DNA of 64,000 nucleotides. It comes from Sphingomonas aurantiaca (GTDB lineage Bacteria > Pseudomonadota > Alphaproteobacteria > Sphingomonadales > Sphingomonadaceae). Below, piece after piece: positions 7,027 through 14,281 of the stretch. Under the pieces are notes generated by a model. That model was given only the letters and a program-made list of their open reading frames with translations, was not told the DNA's origin and searched no databases. How positions within the stretch are numbered: the first letter of the stretch is position 1; every line of letters starts with the position of its first letter. A program made the translations under genes and the position numbers. The DNA lies in contig NZ_QAOG01000002.1 of the NCBI RefSeq assembly GCF_003050705.1, positions 1-64,000 on the forward strand, given 5' to 3'.

Positions 7027-7049
7027 CCGAGATCAACGTGGAGGTCAAT

Positions 7050-8270
7050 ATGCTCACCAACGCCGCGGTGAAAGCCGCGCGGCCGCGCGCGGCCGCCTAC
7101 AAGCTGTTCGACCAGGGCGGCCTGCACCTCTACGTCGCGCCGACCGGCCGAAAGTCGTTCCGTATGAAGTTCCGCCTTGGCGGGAAGGAGCAGCTGCTGA
7201 CGATCGGCGCCGTGCCCGAGGTGACGCTCGATGCCGCCCGGGCCCGGTGCGACCAAGCGCGCGAGCAGCTCGGCCGCGGCGAGGATCCTCGGTCCTGCGA
7301 ACTGCCGCAAACCGGCAAGGCTCGTGCTTTCGAACACGTCGCGCGCCAGTGGCACACCCACATGCGCCCGCGTTGGACGGAAGTGCATGCCGGCGACGTC
7401 CTCGGGAGCCTCGAGCGCGACGTGTTCCCGGCGATCGGCGCGATGCCGATCGGCGCCGTCACCGTGCCGGTGATTCTGAACGCGCTGCGCGTCATCGAGG
7501 AGCGCGGCAGCCTGGTCACCACCGGCCGCGTCCGTCAGCGGATCTCGGCCGTCTTCGCCTATGCGATGGCGGAGGACCTGGTCGACCAGGATCCCGCGGC
7601 GATCGTTAGCCGGGCGCTGACCCCGCCCGCGCCAGCGCAGCATCACCCCGCGTTGCTCGAGATCGAGGACGCGCGGGCGCTGCTCGCCGGGGCCGAGCTG
7701 GTCGACGTCGCGCCGGTAGTGAAACTTGCGTCGCGATTCCTGGCACTGACCGCGGTCCGTTTCGCCGCGGTACGCGGCGCGCGCTGGGAGGAGATCGAGG
7801 ATCTCGACAGGGCCGCGCCGCTTTGGCGGGTACCGGCCGCGCGGATGAAGCTGGCGGCAGCAAAGAAGCTCGATGCGAAGAACGACCATCTGGTGCCGCT
7901 GTCGCGCCAGGCGGTCGAGCTGCTGCGCGAATTGCGCGGGGATATGCATCAGGGCCGCGAGAATATGCATCAGCAGGATGCAAATATGCACGGCCTGGTC
8001 TTCGATTGCGGCGGGGGGCGGATGATCGGCGAGAAGTCGATTGGCGCGCTCTACGATCGCGCGGGGTTCGAGGGGCGGCATGTCCCGCACGGCTGGCGGG
8101 CGTCGTTCTCGACGATGATGAACGAGAAGGGGGCCGACGGCGCCGATATCGAGCGGGCTCTGGCGCATACGCCGAAGGACAAGGTCAAAGCGGCGTATGA
8201 TCGAAGTGCTCGCCTTCAGCGGCTGCGCGATCTGTTCCAGGACTGGTCGGATATGTTGGTCGGGATCTGA
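7050..8270 (+). CDS. P4-type tyrosine integrase (first copy)
   Basis: 406 residues starting at an ATG preceded by GTGGAGG. The N-terminal DUF4102 arm-binding domain (KLFDQGGLHLYVAPTGRKSFRMKFRLGG) is followed by a SAM-like core-binding region (about 95-190) and the catalytic domain. Expected catalytic residues are visible: Arg237, His347-Gly-Trp-Arg350, His373 and Tyr383. It would insert and excise an island at a tRNA or similar att site. Residues 299-315 contain a three-fold 7-residue repeat (DMH, NMH, NMH) absent from the second integrase. The flanking element shows no obvious att repeat, so it may be stranded. Confidence 0.9.
   Translation: MLTNAAVKAARPRAAAYKLFDQGGLHLYVAPTGRKSFRMKFRLGGKEQLLTIGAVPEVTLDAARARCDQAREQLGRGEDPRSCELPQTGKARAFEHVARQWHTHMRPRWTEVHAGDVLGSLERDVFPAIGAMPIGAVTVPVILNALRVIEERGSLVTTGRVRQRISAVFAYAMAEDLVDQDPAAIVSRALTPPAPAQHHPALLEIEDARALLAGAELVDVAPVVKLASRFLALTAVRFAAVRGARWEEIEDLDRAAPLWRVPAARMKLAAAKKLDAKNDHLVPLSRQAVELLRELRGDMHQGRENMHQQDANMHGLVFDCGGGRMIGEKSIGALYDRAGFEGRHVPHGWRASFSTMMNEKGADGADIERALAHTPKDKVKAAYDRSARLQRLRDLFQDWSDMLVGI
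7942..7990 (+). repeat. 21-bp tandem repeat inside the integrase gene
   Basis: ATATGCA occurs at 7942, 7963 and 7984, exactly 21 bp apart. The first two units share ATATGCATCAG. The repeat is in frame and encodes the units DMHQGRE, NMHQQDA and NMH in the catalytic domain, between the conserved Arg237 and His347. It probably arose by slippage. Confidence 0.7.
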
Positions 8271-8495
8271 TCAGCGCCGCATACGCGACGCAAGAAAAGA
8301 ACAACGGATCTCGCACACTTCCCCCATCGACAGCCCGGGGCGGCGCAAGCCGCCTCGTTCCGACAGCCGGGTCTTGGCGGTCGGGTCCTTGAGGCATGCC
8401 GTTTCGGCTCTGGGGGAATATCAAACTAGCGCCGGCTCCGCGTTCAGCGGAGACGTTCCTTATTCCTCATATCTGAATGCAGGATAGAGCACATT
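8271..8495. other. Convergent intergenic segment with small hairpin
   Basis: The gap lies between the 3' ends of the first integrase and the winged-helix gene. A 6-bp stem hairpin (CTCCGC, loop GTTCA, 8436-8452) may act as a weak terminator. No gene is supported. Confidence 0.35.
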
Positions 8496-9362
8496 TCATG
8501 TACTCGCGTTGTCGAACGACGAAGCCGCGCTGGCGAGAGCGGCGCGCAGGGGGGCGTATTGGACCTCGCGTGGCGCGGCTGGCGCACCGCGTGCCACGGC
8601 GGCAGGGACGGCCCCCAGGCGGCGAAGCTTGGCGACGAGGATCTGCATGTACCGCTGCCATGTTCGGGGCGCCATGCTGCGCCTATGGTCGAAATAATAG
8701 GCGTTCGACGTCTGCTCTCGCTGGGGGGCGAACTCGCCGTCGTTGTTCGTCCGGATGCTACGGCGCACCCAATCCACGAAGCCGCGACCCTTCAGGCGCT
8801 TCACCGCGTCGATCGCGGCGTTGCGGCTGCAGACCGCCCAATCGGCGATCGTCTCGTATGACGGAAACAGCGCGCCTGTCGCGAAGTCGATCTTCTCGAG
8901 CAGCGCCTCGAGCACGGTGATGTCGACGCGGCGAAGCCGGCCGTCGGCTTGCGCGATCGTGGCGTCCAGTCGCTCGATCTCGTGCCGCAGCGTTGCTGGC
9001 CGACCGATCGGAGCCTGCCCCTGCGCGACGAGCGCCGCGAGCTCGGCCGCCAGCGTGTCGCGCTGCTCACGTATCTCGCGAAGCCGACGGTTGGGCAGCT
9101 CCTTCCAATCCTGCCGGCGCTGTTCCTTGGCGCTCTGCACCAGCGCCTCGCGATGAATCACGCCCTGGGCGTGCGATCCGTCGCCGACCTTCTTCCACGG
9201 CTGGGCGCGCAGATCGTCGACGTCATAGCTGAGGCGCCGCGGTACGCGATGGCCTTCGCCGTGATCGGGGCCGCGCGACTTCTCGGAGAACTGGGCACTC
9301 GTCCCGCGAATGAGATTGCGGACAGCTTGCGCTGTCGGCGCGGTACCATTGACCGCGCTCAC
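8496..9362 (-). CDS. Winged-helix replication-initiator-like protein
   Basis: 288 residues. A basic, charged helical region (about 75-150, including EIREQRDTLAAELAALVAQ) precedes a winged-helix domain at about 160-225: GALFPSYETIADWAVCSRNAAIDAVKRLKGRGFVDWVRR, with a wing that ends SNAYYF. This arrangement resembles HTH_36-type replication or replisome-organiser proteins of phages and integrative elements. It lies 13 bp downstream of the tRNA-proximal integrase on the same strand, so the two are likely cotranscribed and belong to the same element. DNA binding is well supported, while a replication role is inferred. Confidence 0.65.
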   Translation of the reverse strand: MSAVNGTAPTAQAVRNLIRGTSAQFSEKSRGPDHGEGHRVPRRLSYDVDDLRAQPWKKVGDGSHAQGVIHREALVQSAKEQRRQDWKELPNRRLREIREQRDTLAAELAALVAQGQAPIGRPATLRHEIERLDATIAQADGRLRRVDITVLEALLEKIDFATGALFPSYETIADWAVCSRNAAIDAVKRLKGRGFVDWVRRSIRTNNDGEFAPQREQTSNAYYFDHRRSMAPRTWQRYMQILVAKLRRLGAVPAAVARGAPAAPREVQYAPLRAALASAASSFDNAST

Positions 9363-9375
9363 AGCGCGCCACTCG

Positions 9376-10632
9376 TCAGGAGTGCCGCGGCCCCTCGAGC
9401 AGCTGTGCGGGCTCCAAAAGATCCACCGTCAGCAAGTCGGCCCATTCCTGCGCGATTTCGCGCCGTCGGGGCATGTACGCGTACCGATTGTAAATCGCTT
9501 CCACGCTGCCATCGATATGCGCCAGCATGAGGTCGATGACTTCCCGATCTCCCTTCCGACCCTCCTCGGCCGCGAGCCGGTTCATGACGGTAGAGAACGT
9601 TGCGCGCCAACCATGCGGCACGTGGATGGCGGCGTAGCCTGCCTCCCGATACAGCTTGCTGATCGTGCTGTCGCTTAGCGGCCGCTTGGCGAACTTGATC
9701 GATCGGAAGATCAACCCCGTCGTGCCGCTGAAGCTGATCGCGATCTTCACGATCTCGACCGCCTGACGTGACAACGGAACGATGAACTCGAATGCCGGAT
9801 CGTTGCGACGCTCCTGGGCTAGCTTCATTTTCGTAGCCGGAATTCGCCAGATCGGGGCTTCGCCGTCCAGATCCTCGAACTCGTGCACCTCCGCCAGGCG
9901 CAGAACGCCCGACCGCACCGTCGTCAGCGCCAACAGGCGCGAAGCCAGCCTCGTTAGCGGGAAGACCGGCCGCGCTTCCACGACTCTGAGCAATTCCCGT
10001 GCGTCCGCGATCGTTTGGACCGCCGGATAGTGACGGTGCCGAACCCGACCGAGCGCCTTGCCCATTTCCGCCGCCGGGTTGGTGGTCGCGATCGCGCTGG
10101 CGATCGCATGTACGAAGATGTCGGAGATCCGCTGCCGGCAGCGATGCGCGACGTCGGCCGAACCGCGCGCCTCGATCTTCCGCAGCAGCGTGACGATCTG
10201 TGGCGAGGTAACCTGCGCGATCGGCATCTTGCCGATTGCCGGGAAGACGTCGTTCTCCAACGTCCGCAGGACGTGCTTCGCGTGCGTTGGCTTGAAGAGC
10301 GGCACCTGACTGGCGTGCCATGTCAGGGCTACCGACTTGAACGTATGTTCGCCCTGAGCTGCTGCCTGCGCCGCCTGCAGCACGCGATCGATCGAAGGAT
10401 CCACCCCCGTCCGGAGCAGTGCTGCTGCCTGCTCGCGCGCGATTCGCGCCTTCTTCAGCGAGACGTCGGGATAGAGGCCGAAGGTGAGTCGCTTTTCCTT
10501 GCCGTGGATGCGATATTTCCACCGCCAAGAGCGCGCGCCGGACTTCAAAATTTCCAGATAGAGCCCGTGGCCGTCGAATAGTTTCGACTTCCCGTCGGCC
10601 GGCGGTGATTTGCACTGCAGATCCGTCAGCAC
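9376..10632 (-). CDS. P4-type tyrosine integrase next to tRNA-Thr
   Basis: 418 residues from a GTG start. The N-terminus (LFDGHGLYLEILKSGARSW, then YRIHGKEKRLTFGLYPDVSL) is the DUF4102 arm-binding domain. The catalytic domain has the Arg in TVRSGVLRL, the HGWR box and the Tyr in EAIYNRY. The gene starts 160 bp from the 3' end of tRNA-Thr and reads away from it, the standard layout of an island inserted in the tRNA 3' end. The gap carries four ATGCCCCC sites that look like its arm-binding sites, one of them 4 bp upstream of the start codon, suggesting autoregulation. About 40% of positions appear shared with the first integrase by eye. Confidence 0.9.
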   Translation of the reverse strand: MLTDLQCKSPPADGKSKLFDGHGLYLEILKSGARSWRWKYRIHGKEKRLTFGLYPDVSLKKARIAREQAAALLRTGVDPSIDRVLQAAQAAAQGEHTFKSVALTWHASQVPLFKPTHAKHVLRTLENDVFPAIGKMPIAQVTSPQIVTLLRKIEARGSADVAHRCRQRISDIFVHAIASAIATTNPAAEMGKALGRVRHRHYPAVQTIADARELLRVVEARPVFPLTRLASRLLALTTVRSGVLRLAEVHEFEDLDGEAPIWRIPATKMKLAQERRNDPAFEFIVPLSRQAVEIVKIAISFSGTTGLIFRSIKFAKRPLSDSTISKLYREAGYAAIHVPHGWRATFSTVMNRLAAEEGRKGDREVIDLMLAHIDGSVEAIYNRYAYMPRRREIAQEWADLLTVDLLEPAQLLEGPRHS

Positions 10633-10635
10633 GCG

Positions 10636-10686
10636 ATGCCCCCACCGCTATAGAACCGTGCCCCCATAATGCCCCCGAATGCCCCC
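10636..10686 (-). promoter_or_regulatory. Array of four ATGCCCCC integrase arm-type sites
   Basis: (A/G)TGCCCCC occurs at 10636, 10658, 10669 and 10679, spaced 22, 11 and 10 bp. Multiples of one helical turn place all copies on one DNA face. It lies between the integrase start and the tRNA, where arm sites of P4-like islands are found. Binding is inferred. Confidence 0.65.
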
Positions 10687-10792
10687 GCCAGTCCTCGCCG
10701 GCAATGGCGGCTTTTGACGGCAACAGGAACCCCAAAAAACGGCTGTTTTCCGTGGTTTTTGACGGACTTTGACGGTCTGTGAAGGTGAAAAA

Positions 10793-10868
10793 TGGTGCCG
10801 GTTGCAGGAATCGAACCCGCGACATCCAGTTTACAAAACTGGCGCTCTACCAACTGAGCTAAACCGGC
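10793..10868 (-). tRNA. tRNA-Thr (anticodon UGU)
   Basis: The minus strand folds as a 76-nt tRNA with encoded CCA. The acceptor stem GCCGGTT pairs with AACCGGC. A D-arm (TAGCTCAGTTGGTAGAGC) and a T-arm (GGTTCGATTCC) are present. The anticodon stem CCAGT/ACTGG presents TGT, so it decodes ACA. Its 3' end faces the integrase and the accessory region, so it is the likely attachment gene. I found no second copy of the 3' end in the window. Confidence 0.95.
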
Positions 10869-10914
10869 CGGTGCGTGCCGGGCCATGCGCGCCCGGTACT
10901 GGATGCCCAATGCT

Positions 10915-11790
10915 TCAAGAAACGCCGAAGGTCCAGCCCTCGGTTTGCGCGATATGCGGGGTCAGTGCGGGCGGGGCCCAGAGGTCGGCGCGGTGCGCGG
11001 TGGTGCGCAGCCACGCGGCGGTGAGGATCGCGTCGGTCGCGTGGTCGTCATAGCGTGCGAGCGGTCGGTGCGGCGCGCTGCCGAGCGCGGCGAGCGCCCT
11101 GTCGAGCGACTCGGCGTCGCGCATCTTGCTGAGGCCCTTGCGGATGCCGGCGGCGCGCGCGGCGATCGTCGTGTAGATCTCGACGATCGCCGACCCGCTC
11201 GCGGGCAGTGGATCGAACGGCCAGACCGGCAGGCGCCCGGCGAGCCGGTGCAGCACGCGCATGCCCGTCAGGCTCGACTTGCCGACCTGCGCGGCGCCGA
11301 CCAGGTTGAGCGCGCTGGTCGGGTTGAGCCCCTGCAGACCCTGCGCCTCCTCGGTCACGCGTAGCCGGCCGCGCCCTTCGAAGAACACGCCCTTGCGCCC
11401 GCCATGGCGCCGCAGGTGCGGCGCGATCGCGTCATGATCGACGAAGCTGCTCGCGCCGAGATGCGGGTCGTCCGCGCAGATCGCATCGACCAGCCGCCAC
11501 AAGGCGCGCGCGTCCGCCGGGCTGTCGGACCAGCCGGGGAAGAACGCACCGCGATCGACGAATGGCAGCGATGGCCCGAGATCGAGCCCGACCAGCGTAT
11601 CGGGCGGCATCGTGCTCGCCAGCCAGTCGAGCGCGGCGGCGCGCGACCAGCCGCCCTCGGCCGCGACCAGCGTCGGGGCCTCGGCACCGTGCGTGCAGAT
11701 CGCGACAGCGATGCCGGGCTGCCGCGCGCCGACCGCGCCCGACCAGTCGATCGCGGCGAAGTGGCTGAACCGATCAGGGGCGATCGCCAT
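10915..11790 (-). CDS. DUF429-like hypothetical protein
   Basis: 291 residues. The opening AAIDWSGAVGARQPGIAVAIC, the VGLDLGPSLPF segment (about 67-77) and the late YDDHATDAILTAAWLR (about 246-261) place three acidic motifs in the order expected for an RNase-H-like fold of the DUF429 type. No enzyme activity is established for the family. It lies just downstream of rarA on the same strand, separated by a short remnant frame. A role linked to DNA transactions is only suggested by the neighbourhood. It is the first chromosomal gene beyond the tRNA. Confidence 0.6.
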   Translation of the reverse strand: MAIAPDRFSHFAAIDWSGAVGARQPGIAVAICTHGAEAPTLVAAEGGWSRAAALDWLASTMPPDTLVGLDLGPSLPFVDRGAFFPGWSDSPADARALWRLVDAICADDPHLGASSFVDHDAIAPHLRRHGGRKGVFFEGRGRLRVTEEAQGLQGLNPTSALNLVGAAQVGKSSLTGMRVLHRLAGRLPVWPFDPLPASGSAIVEIYTTIAARAAGIRKGLSKMRDAESLDRALAALGSAPHRPLARYDDHATDAILTAAWLRTTAHRADLWAPPALTPHIAQTEGWTFGVS

Positions 11791-11881
11791 AGCCTTTGCG
11801 CTGCGCGACCAAGGTCTGATCCCATGCCGCGCTCTCGGTCAACGAGAGCGCATAGGCGGCGACCGCATCCCAGCCCCTCAT
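11774..11881 (-). pseudogene. 35-codon remnant resembling the start of an MmcQ/YjbR protein
   Basis: The ATG overlaps the rarA stop (ATGA). The peptide opens MRGWDAVAAYALSLTESAAW, similar to how MmcQ/YjbR (DUF419) proteins begin, but stops after 35 codons, 17 bp into the next gene. It is either a decayed MmcQ/YjbR gene or a coupling peptide. The similarity is judged by eye. Confidence 0.3.
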
Positions 11882-13197
11882 GCGCGTTTGGTCGCACGCA
11901 GGCCGTCCCAATAGGCCAGCCGCTCCGACAGTCGCTTTTCGAACCCGCGTTCGGTGGGCGCGTAGAAGGTCTGCGGGCTCATCTCGTCGGGCCAGTAATC
12001 CGAGCCCGAAAACGCACCCTCGGCATCATGGTCGTACGCATAGCCCTTGCCGTAACCGATATCGCGCATGAGCTTGGTCGGGGCGTTGCGGATTGCGGCG
12101 GGGGGCATCAGCGATCCGGTCTCGCGCGCCGATTTCCACGCCGCCTTCTGCGCCTTGTACACCGCGTTCGATTTGGGCGCGGTCGCCAGATAGACGCAGG
12201 CCTGCGCGATCGCGAGCTCGCCCTCCGGGCTGCCGAGAAAGTCGTAGGTGTCCTTCGCCGCGATGCACTGGACCAGCGCCTGCGGATCGGCGAGCCCGAT
12301 ATCCTCGACCGCCGCGCGGGTAAGGCGGCGCAGCAGGAACAGCGGTTCCTCGCCCGCGGTCAGCATCCGCGCGAGATAATAAAGCGCCGCCTGCGGATCG
12401 CTGCCGCGGATCGATTTGTGGAGCGCGGAGATGAGGTTGTAATGCCCCTCGCGATCCTTGTCGTACACCGCGACGCGGCGTTGAAGGAAGTTCGACAGTC
12501 CCGCCGGATCGAGTGGTTCGGGAAGGTTGACCGAGAACAGCGTCTCCGCCTGGTTGAGCAGGAACCGGCCATCGCCGTCCGCGCTCGCGATCAGCGCGTC
12601 CTTGGCGGGTGGCGTGACGGGCAGGGGGCGCTCCATCACCACCTCGGCCCGATCAAGCAGTTGTTCGAGCGCACCGCGGCCGAGCCGTTCAAGGATCAGC
12701 ACCTGCGCGCGGCTGAGCAACGCGGCGTTGAGTTCGAACGACGGATTCTCGGTGGTCGCGCCGACCAGCGTGACGGTGCCGTCCTCGACATAGGGCAGGA
12801 AGCCGTCCTGCTGCGCGCGGTTGAAGCGGTGGATTTCGTCCACGAACAGCAAGGTGCGCTTGCCCATCTTGGCATGCTCGCGCGCCTCGGCGAACGACTT
12901 CTTCAGCTCGGCCACGCCCGAGAACACCGCCGAGATCGCGACGAACCGCAGGTCGACCGCGTCCGCGAGCAGCCGCGCGATGGTGGTCTTGCCGGTGCCG
13001 GGAGGGCCCCACAGGATGATCGAGGATAGCCGTCCCGCCGACACCATCCTGCCGATCGCACCCTCGGGGCCGGTGATGTGATCCTGCCCGACCACCTCGT
13101 CGAGCGTGCGCGGGCGCAGGCGATCCGCGAGCGGCGCGTTCTCGGGGGGCGTTTCGGTAGGGGGGGCGGGTTCGAAGCCCGCGAAGAGGTCGGCCAT
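11878..13197 (-). CDS. rarA: Replication-associated recombination protein A (AAA+ ATPase)
   Basis: 439 residues from the ATG of MADLFAGF. RarA/MgsA is an AAA+ ATPase related to clamp loaders that acts at stalled replication forks with SSB. Walker A GPPGTGKT is at about 64-71, and Walker B LLFVDEIHRF and the sensor-1 region VTLVGATTENPSFELN follow. The C-terminal half has the family motif RGSDPQAALYYLARML and the tail GYDYDHDAEGA-like GYAYDHDAEGAFSGSDYWPD. The length is normal. An in-frame start 12 codons upstream exists, but the family N-terminus favours 13197. The small downstream frames overlap or abut it. Confidence 0.95.
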   Translation of the reverse strand: MADLFAGFEPAPPTETPPENAPLADRLRPRTLDEVVGQDHITGPEGAIGRMVSAGRLSSIILWGPPGTGKTTIARLLADAVDLRFVAISAVFSGVAELKKSFAEAREHAKMGKRTLLFVDEIHRFNRAQQDGFLPYVEDGTVTLVGATTENPSFELNAALLSRAQVLILERLGRGALEQLLDRAEVVMERPLPVTPPAKDALIASADGDGRFLLNQAETLFSVNLPEPLDPAGLSNFLQRRVAVYDKDREGHYNLISALHKSIRGSDPQAALYYLARMLTAGEEPLFLLRRLTRAAVEDIGLADPQALVQCIAAKDTYDFLGSPEGELAIAQACVYLATAPKSNAVYKAQKAAWKSARETGSLMPPAAIRNAPTKLMRDIGYGKGYAYDHDAEGAFSGSDYWPDEMSPQTFYAPTERGFEKRLSERLAYWDGLRATKRA

Positions 13198-13326
13198 CCG
13201 GCAAAGATAGGGGCGGGGGGGCGGTTTGCCCATCCATGCGCGTCCTCCCTCTACGGATCGTCTTTCCCGTGGCGGACGAGAATTGCGCGAATCTTTCGAC
13301 CGCCCCCTTGAACACGAAATAGTCTG

Positions 13327-13360
13327 CGATATATCTTACGTCATGAACGAAGATATATCG
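13327..13360. promoter_or_regulatory. PadR operator: perfect palindrome CGATATATCTT-N12-AAGATATATCG
   Basis: Eleven-base arms at 13327-13337 and 13350-13360 are perfectly complementary, and AT-rich in a GC-rich region. It ends 12 bp before the PadR start at 13373. PadR proteins are dimeric repressors that bind such dyads in their own promoters, so this is very likely the autoregulatory operator. Confidence 0.75.
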
Positions 13361-13372
13361 GAGAACACTCAA

Positions 13373-13966
13373 ATGCGGTTTGGTACAGAATATGGAGCTT
13401 GGACCGGTGGCCCGCGTGGCGACGGCGAGCAACGCGGTCGGCCGGGCCATGACGGTCATGGCGGGCACGGACGGCACGGGCATCGCGGCGGCCCCGGCGG
13501 ACGGCGCCGGTTGTTCGATGGCGGCGAACTGAAGCTCGTGATGCTGAAGCTGATCGCGGACGCGCCGCGCCACGGCTACGACCTGATCCGCGAGATCGAG
13601 GGGCTGACCGGCGGCGGCTATGCGCCGAGCCCGGGGGTCGTCTATCCGACGCTCAGCATGCTCGACGAGATGGGGCTGATCGAGGAGCAGCAGTCGGAGG
13701 GCGCCAAGAAGCGCTTTGCGGCGAGCGACGAGGGCCGTGCGCATCTCGCCGAGAATAGCGCGATCGTCGATGCGCTGTTCGCGCGGCTGGCGGCGGTGGG
13801 CGCGGAATCGGAGCGGACCGATGGCGCGCCGATCCGGCGGGCAATGGGCAATCTTCGCCAGGTGCTCCAGCACCGGCTCATACGCGAGGACGTCAACGAG
13901 GATACGCTGCACGACGTGGCGGCACTGATCGACGAGGTCGCGCAGAAGATCGAGCGCTTGAAGTGA
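13373..13966 (+). CDS. PadR-family transcriptional regulator
   Basis: 197 residues. After a Gly/His/Arg-rich N-terminal tail (about 1-45, rich in GHGGHGRHGHRG) comes the PadR winged helix: LKLVMLKLIADAPRHGYDLIREIE (about 53-76), PSPGVVYPTLSMLDEMGLIEEQ and KKRFAASDEG. The C-terminal helix (about 150-197) would dimerise. I chose the ATG at 13373 because GGAG lies at a proper distance and the operator palindrome then lies upstream of the start. An upstream ATG at 13343 falls inside the palindrome without a ribosome site. The His-rich tail could bind metal. The downstream DUF2218 gene overlaps by 4 bp, so it is a cotranscribed target. Confidence 0.88.
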   Translation: MRFGTEYGAWTGGPRGDGEQRGRPGHDGHGGHGRHGHRGGPGGRRRLFDGGELKLVMLKLIADAPRHGYDLIREIEGLTGGGYAPSPGVVYPTLSMLDEMGLIEEQQSEGAKKRFAASDEGRAHLAENSAIVDALFARLAAVGAESERTDGAPIRRAMGNLRQVLQHRLIREDVNEDTLHDVAALIDEVAQKIERLK

Positions 13967-14253
13967 GCGTCTCCGTCGCACGCGTACCGACGCATTCGGC
14001 GAGCAAGTATCTCCAGCAGTTGGCCAAGCATTGGAGCCACAAGATGGAGGTCACGTTTTCGGAAGAAGAGGGCCGCATCGCCTTCCCGAACGGCGCGGTG
14101 CTGGAGATGCGCGCGGACAGCGAGACGCTCGACGTCGCGCTGACCGTGCCCGATGGCGAGGATGTCGAGCGGATGCGCGGCGTGGTGTCGAGCCATCTCG
14201 ACCGCTTCGCCTTCCGCGAGGCGCCGCTGACGTTCGACTGGGCGGCTGTCTGA
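13963..14253 (+). CDS. DUF2218 domain protein
   Basis: 96 residues from a GTG that overlaps the padR stop (GTGA). It matches DUF2218 along its whole length: ARVPTHSASKYLQQLAKHWSHKMEV, IAFPNGAVLEMRA and the closing HLDRFAFREAPLTFDW. The biochemical role is unknown. Members often accompany siderophore or metal-uptake genes and PadR regulators. Coupling to padR here suggests they respond to the same signal. Confidence 0.85.
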   Translation: MSVSVARVPTHSASKYLQQLAKHWSHKMEVTFSEEEGRIAFPNGAVLEMRADSETLDVALTVPDGEDVERMRGVVSSHLDRFAFREAPLTFDWAAV

Positions 14254-14281
14254 CGCCGATCGGTGCGTTATCCGTGGTCGA

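Noticed and set aside
7942..7990. Possible CRISPR-like repeats
   Set aside because: Units are only 21 bp, contiguous, imperfect and coding. No spacers or cas genes are in the window.
10793..10868. Search for a second att copy of the tRNA 3' end
   Set aside because: No repeat of the T-arm/acceptor sequence was seen elsewhere in 1-10792 by eye, so no att pair is annotated. The other end may lie left of the window.
13343..13372. Upstream ATG as the padR start
   Set aside because: It lies within the operator dyad and lacks a ribosome binding site, while 13373 has GGAG.
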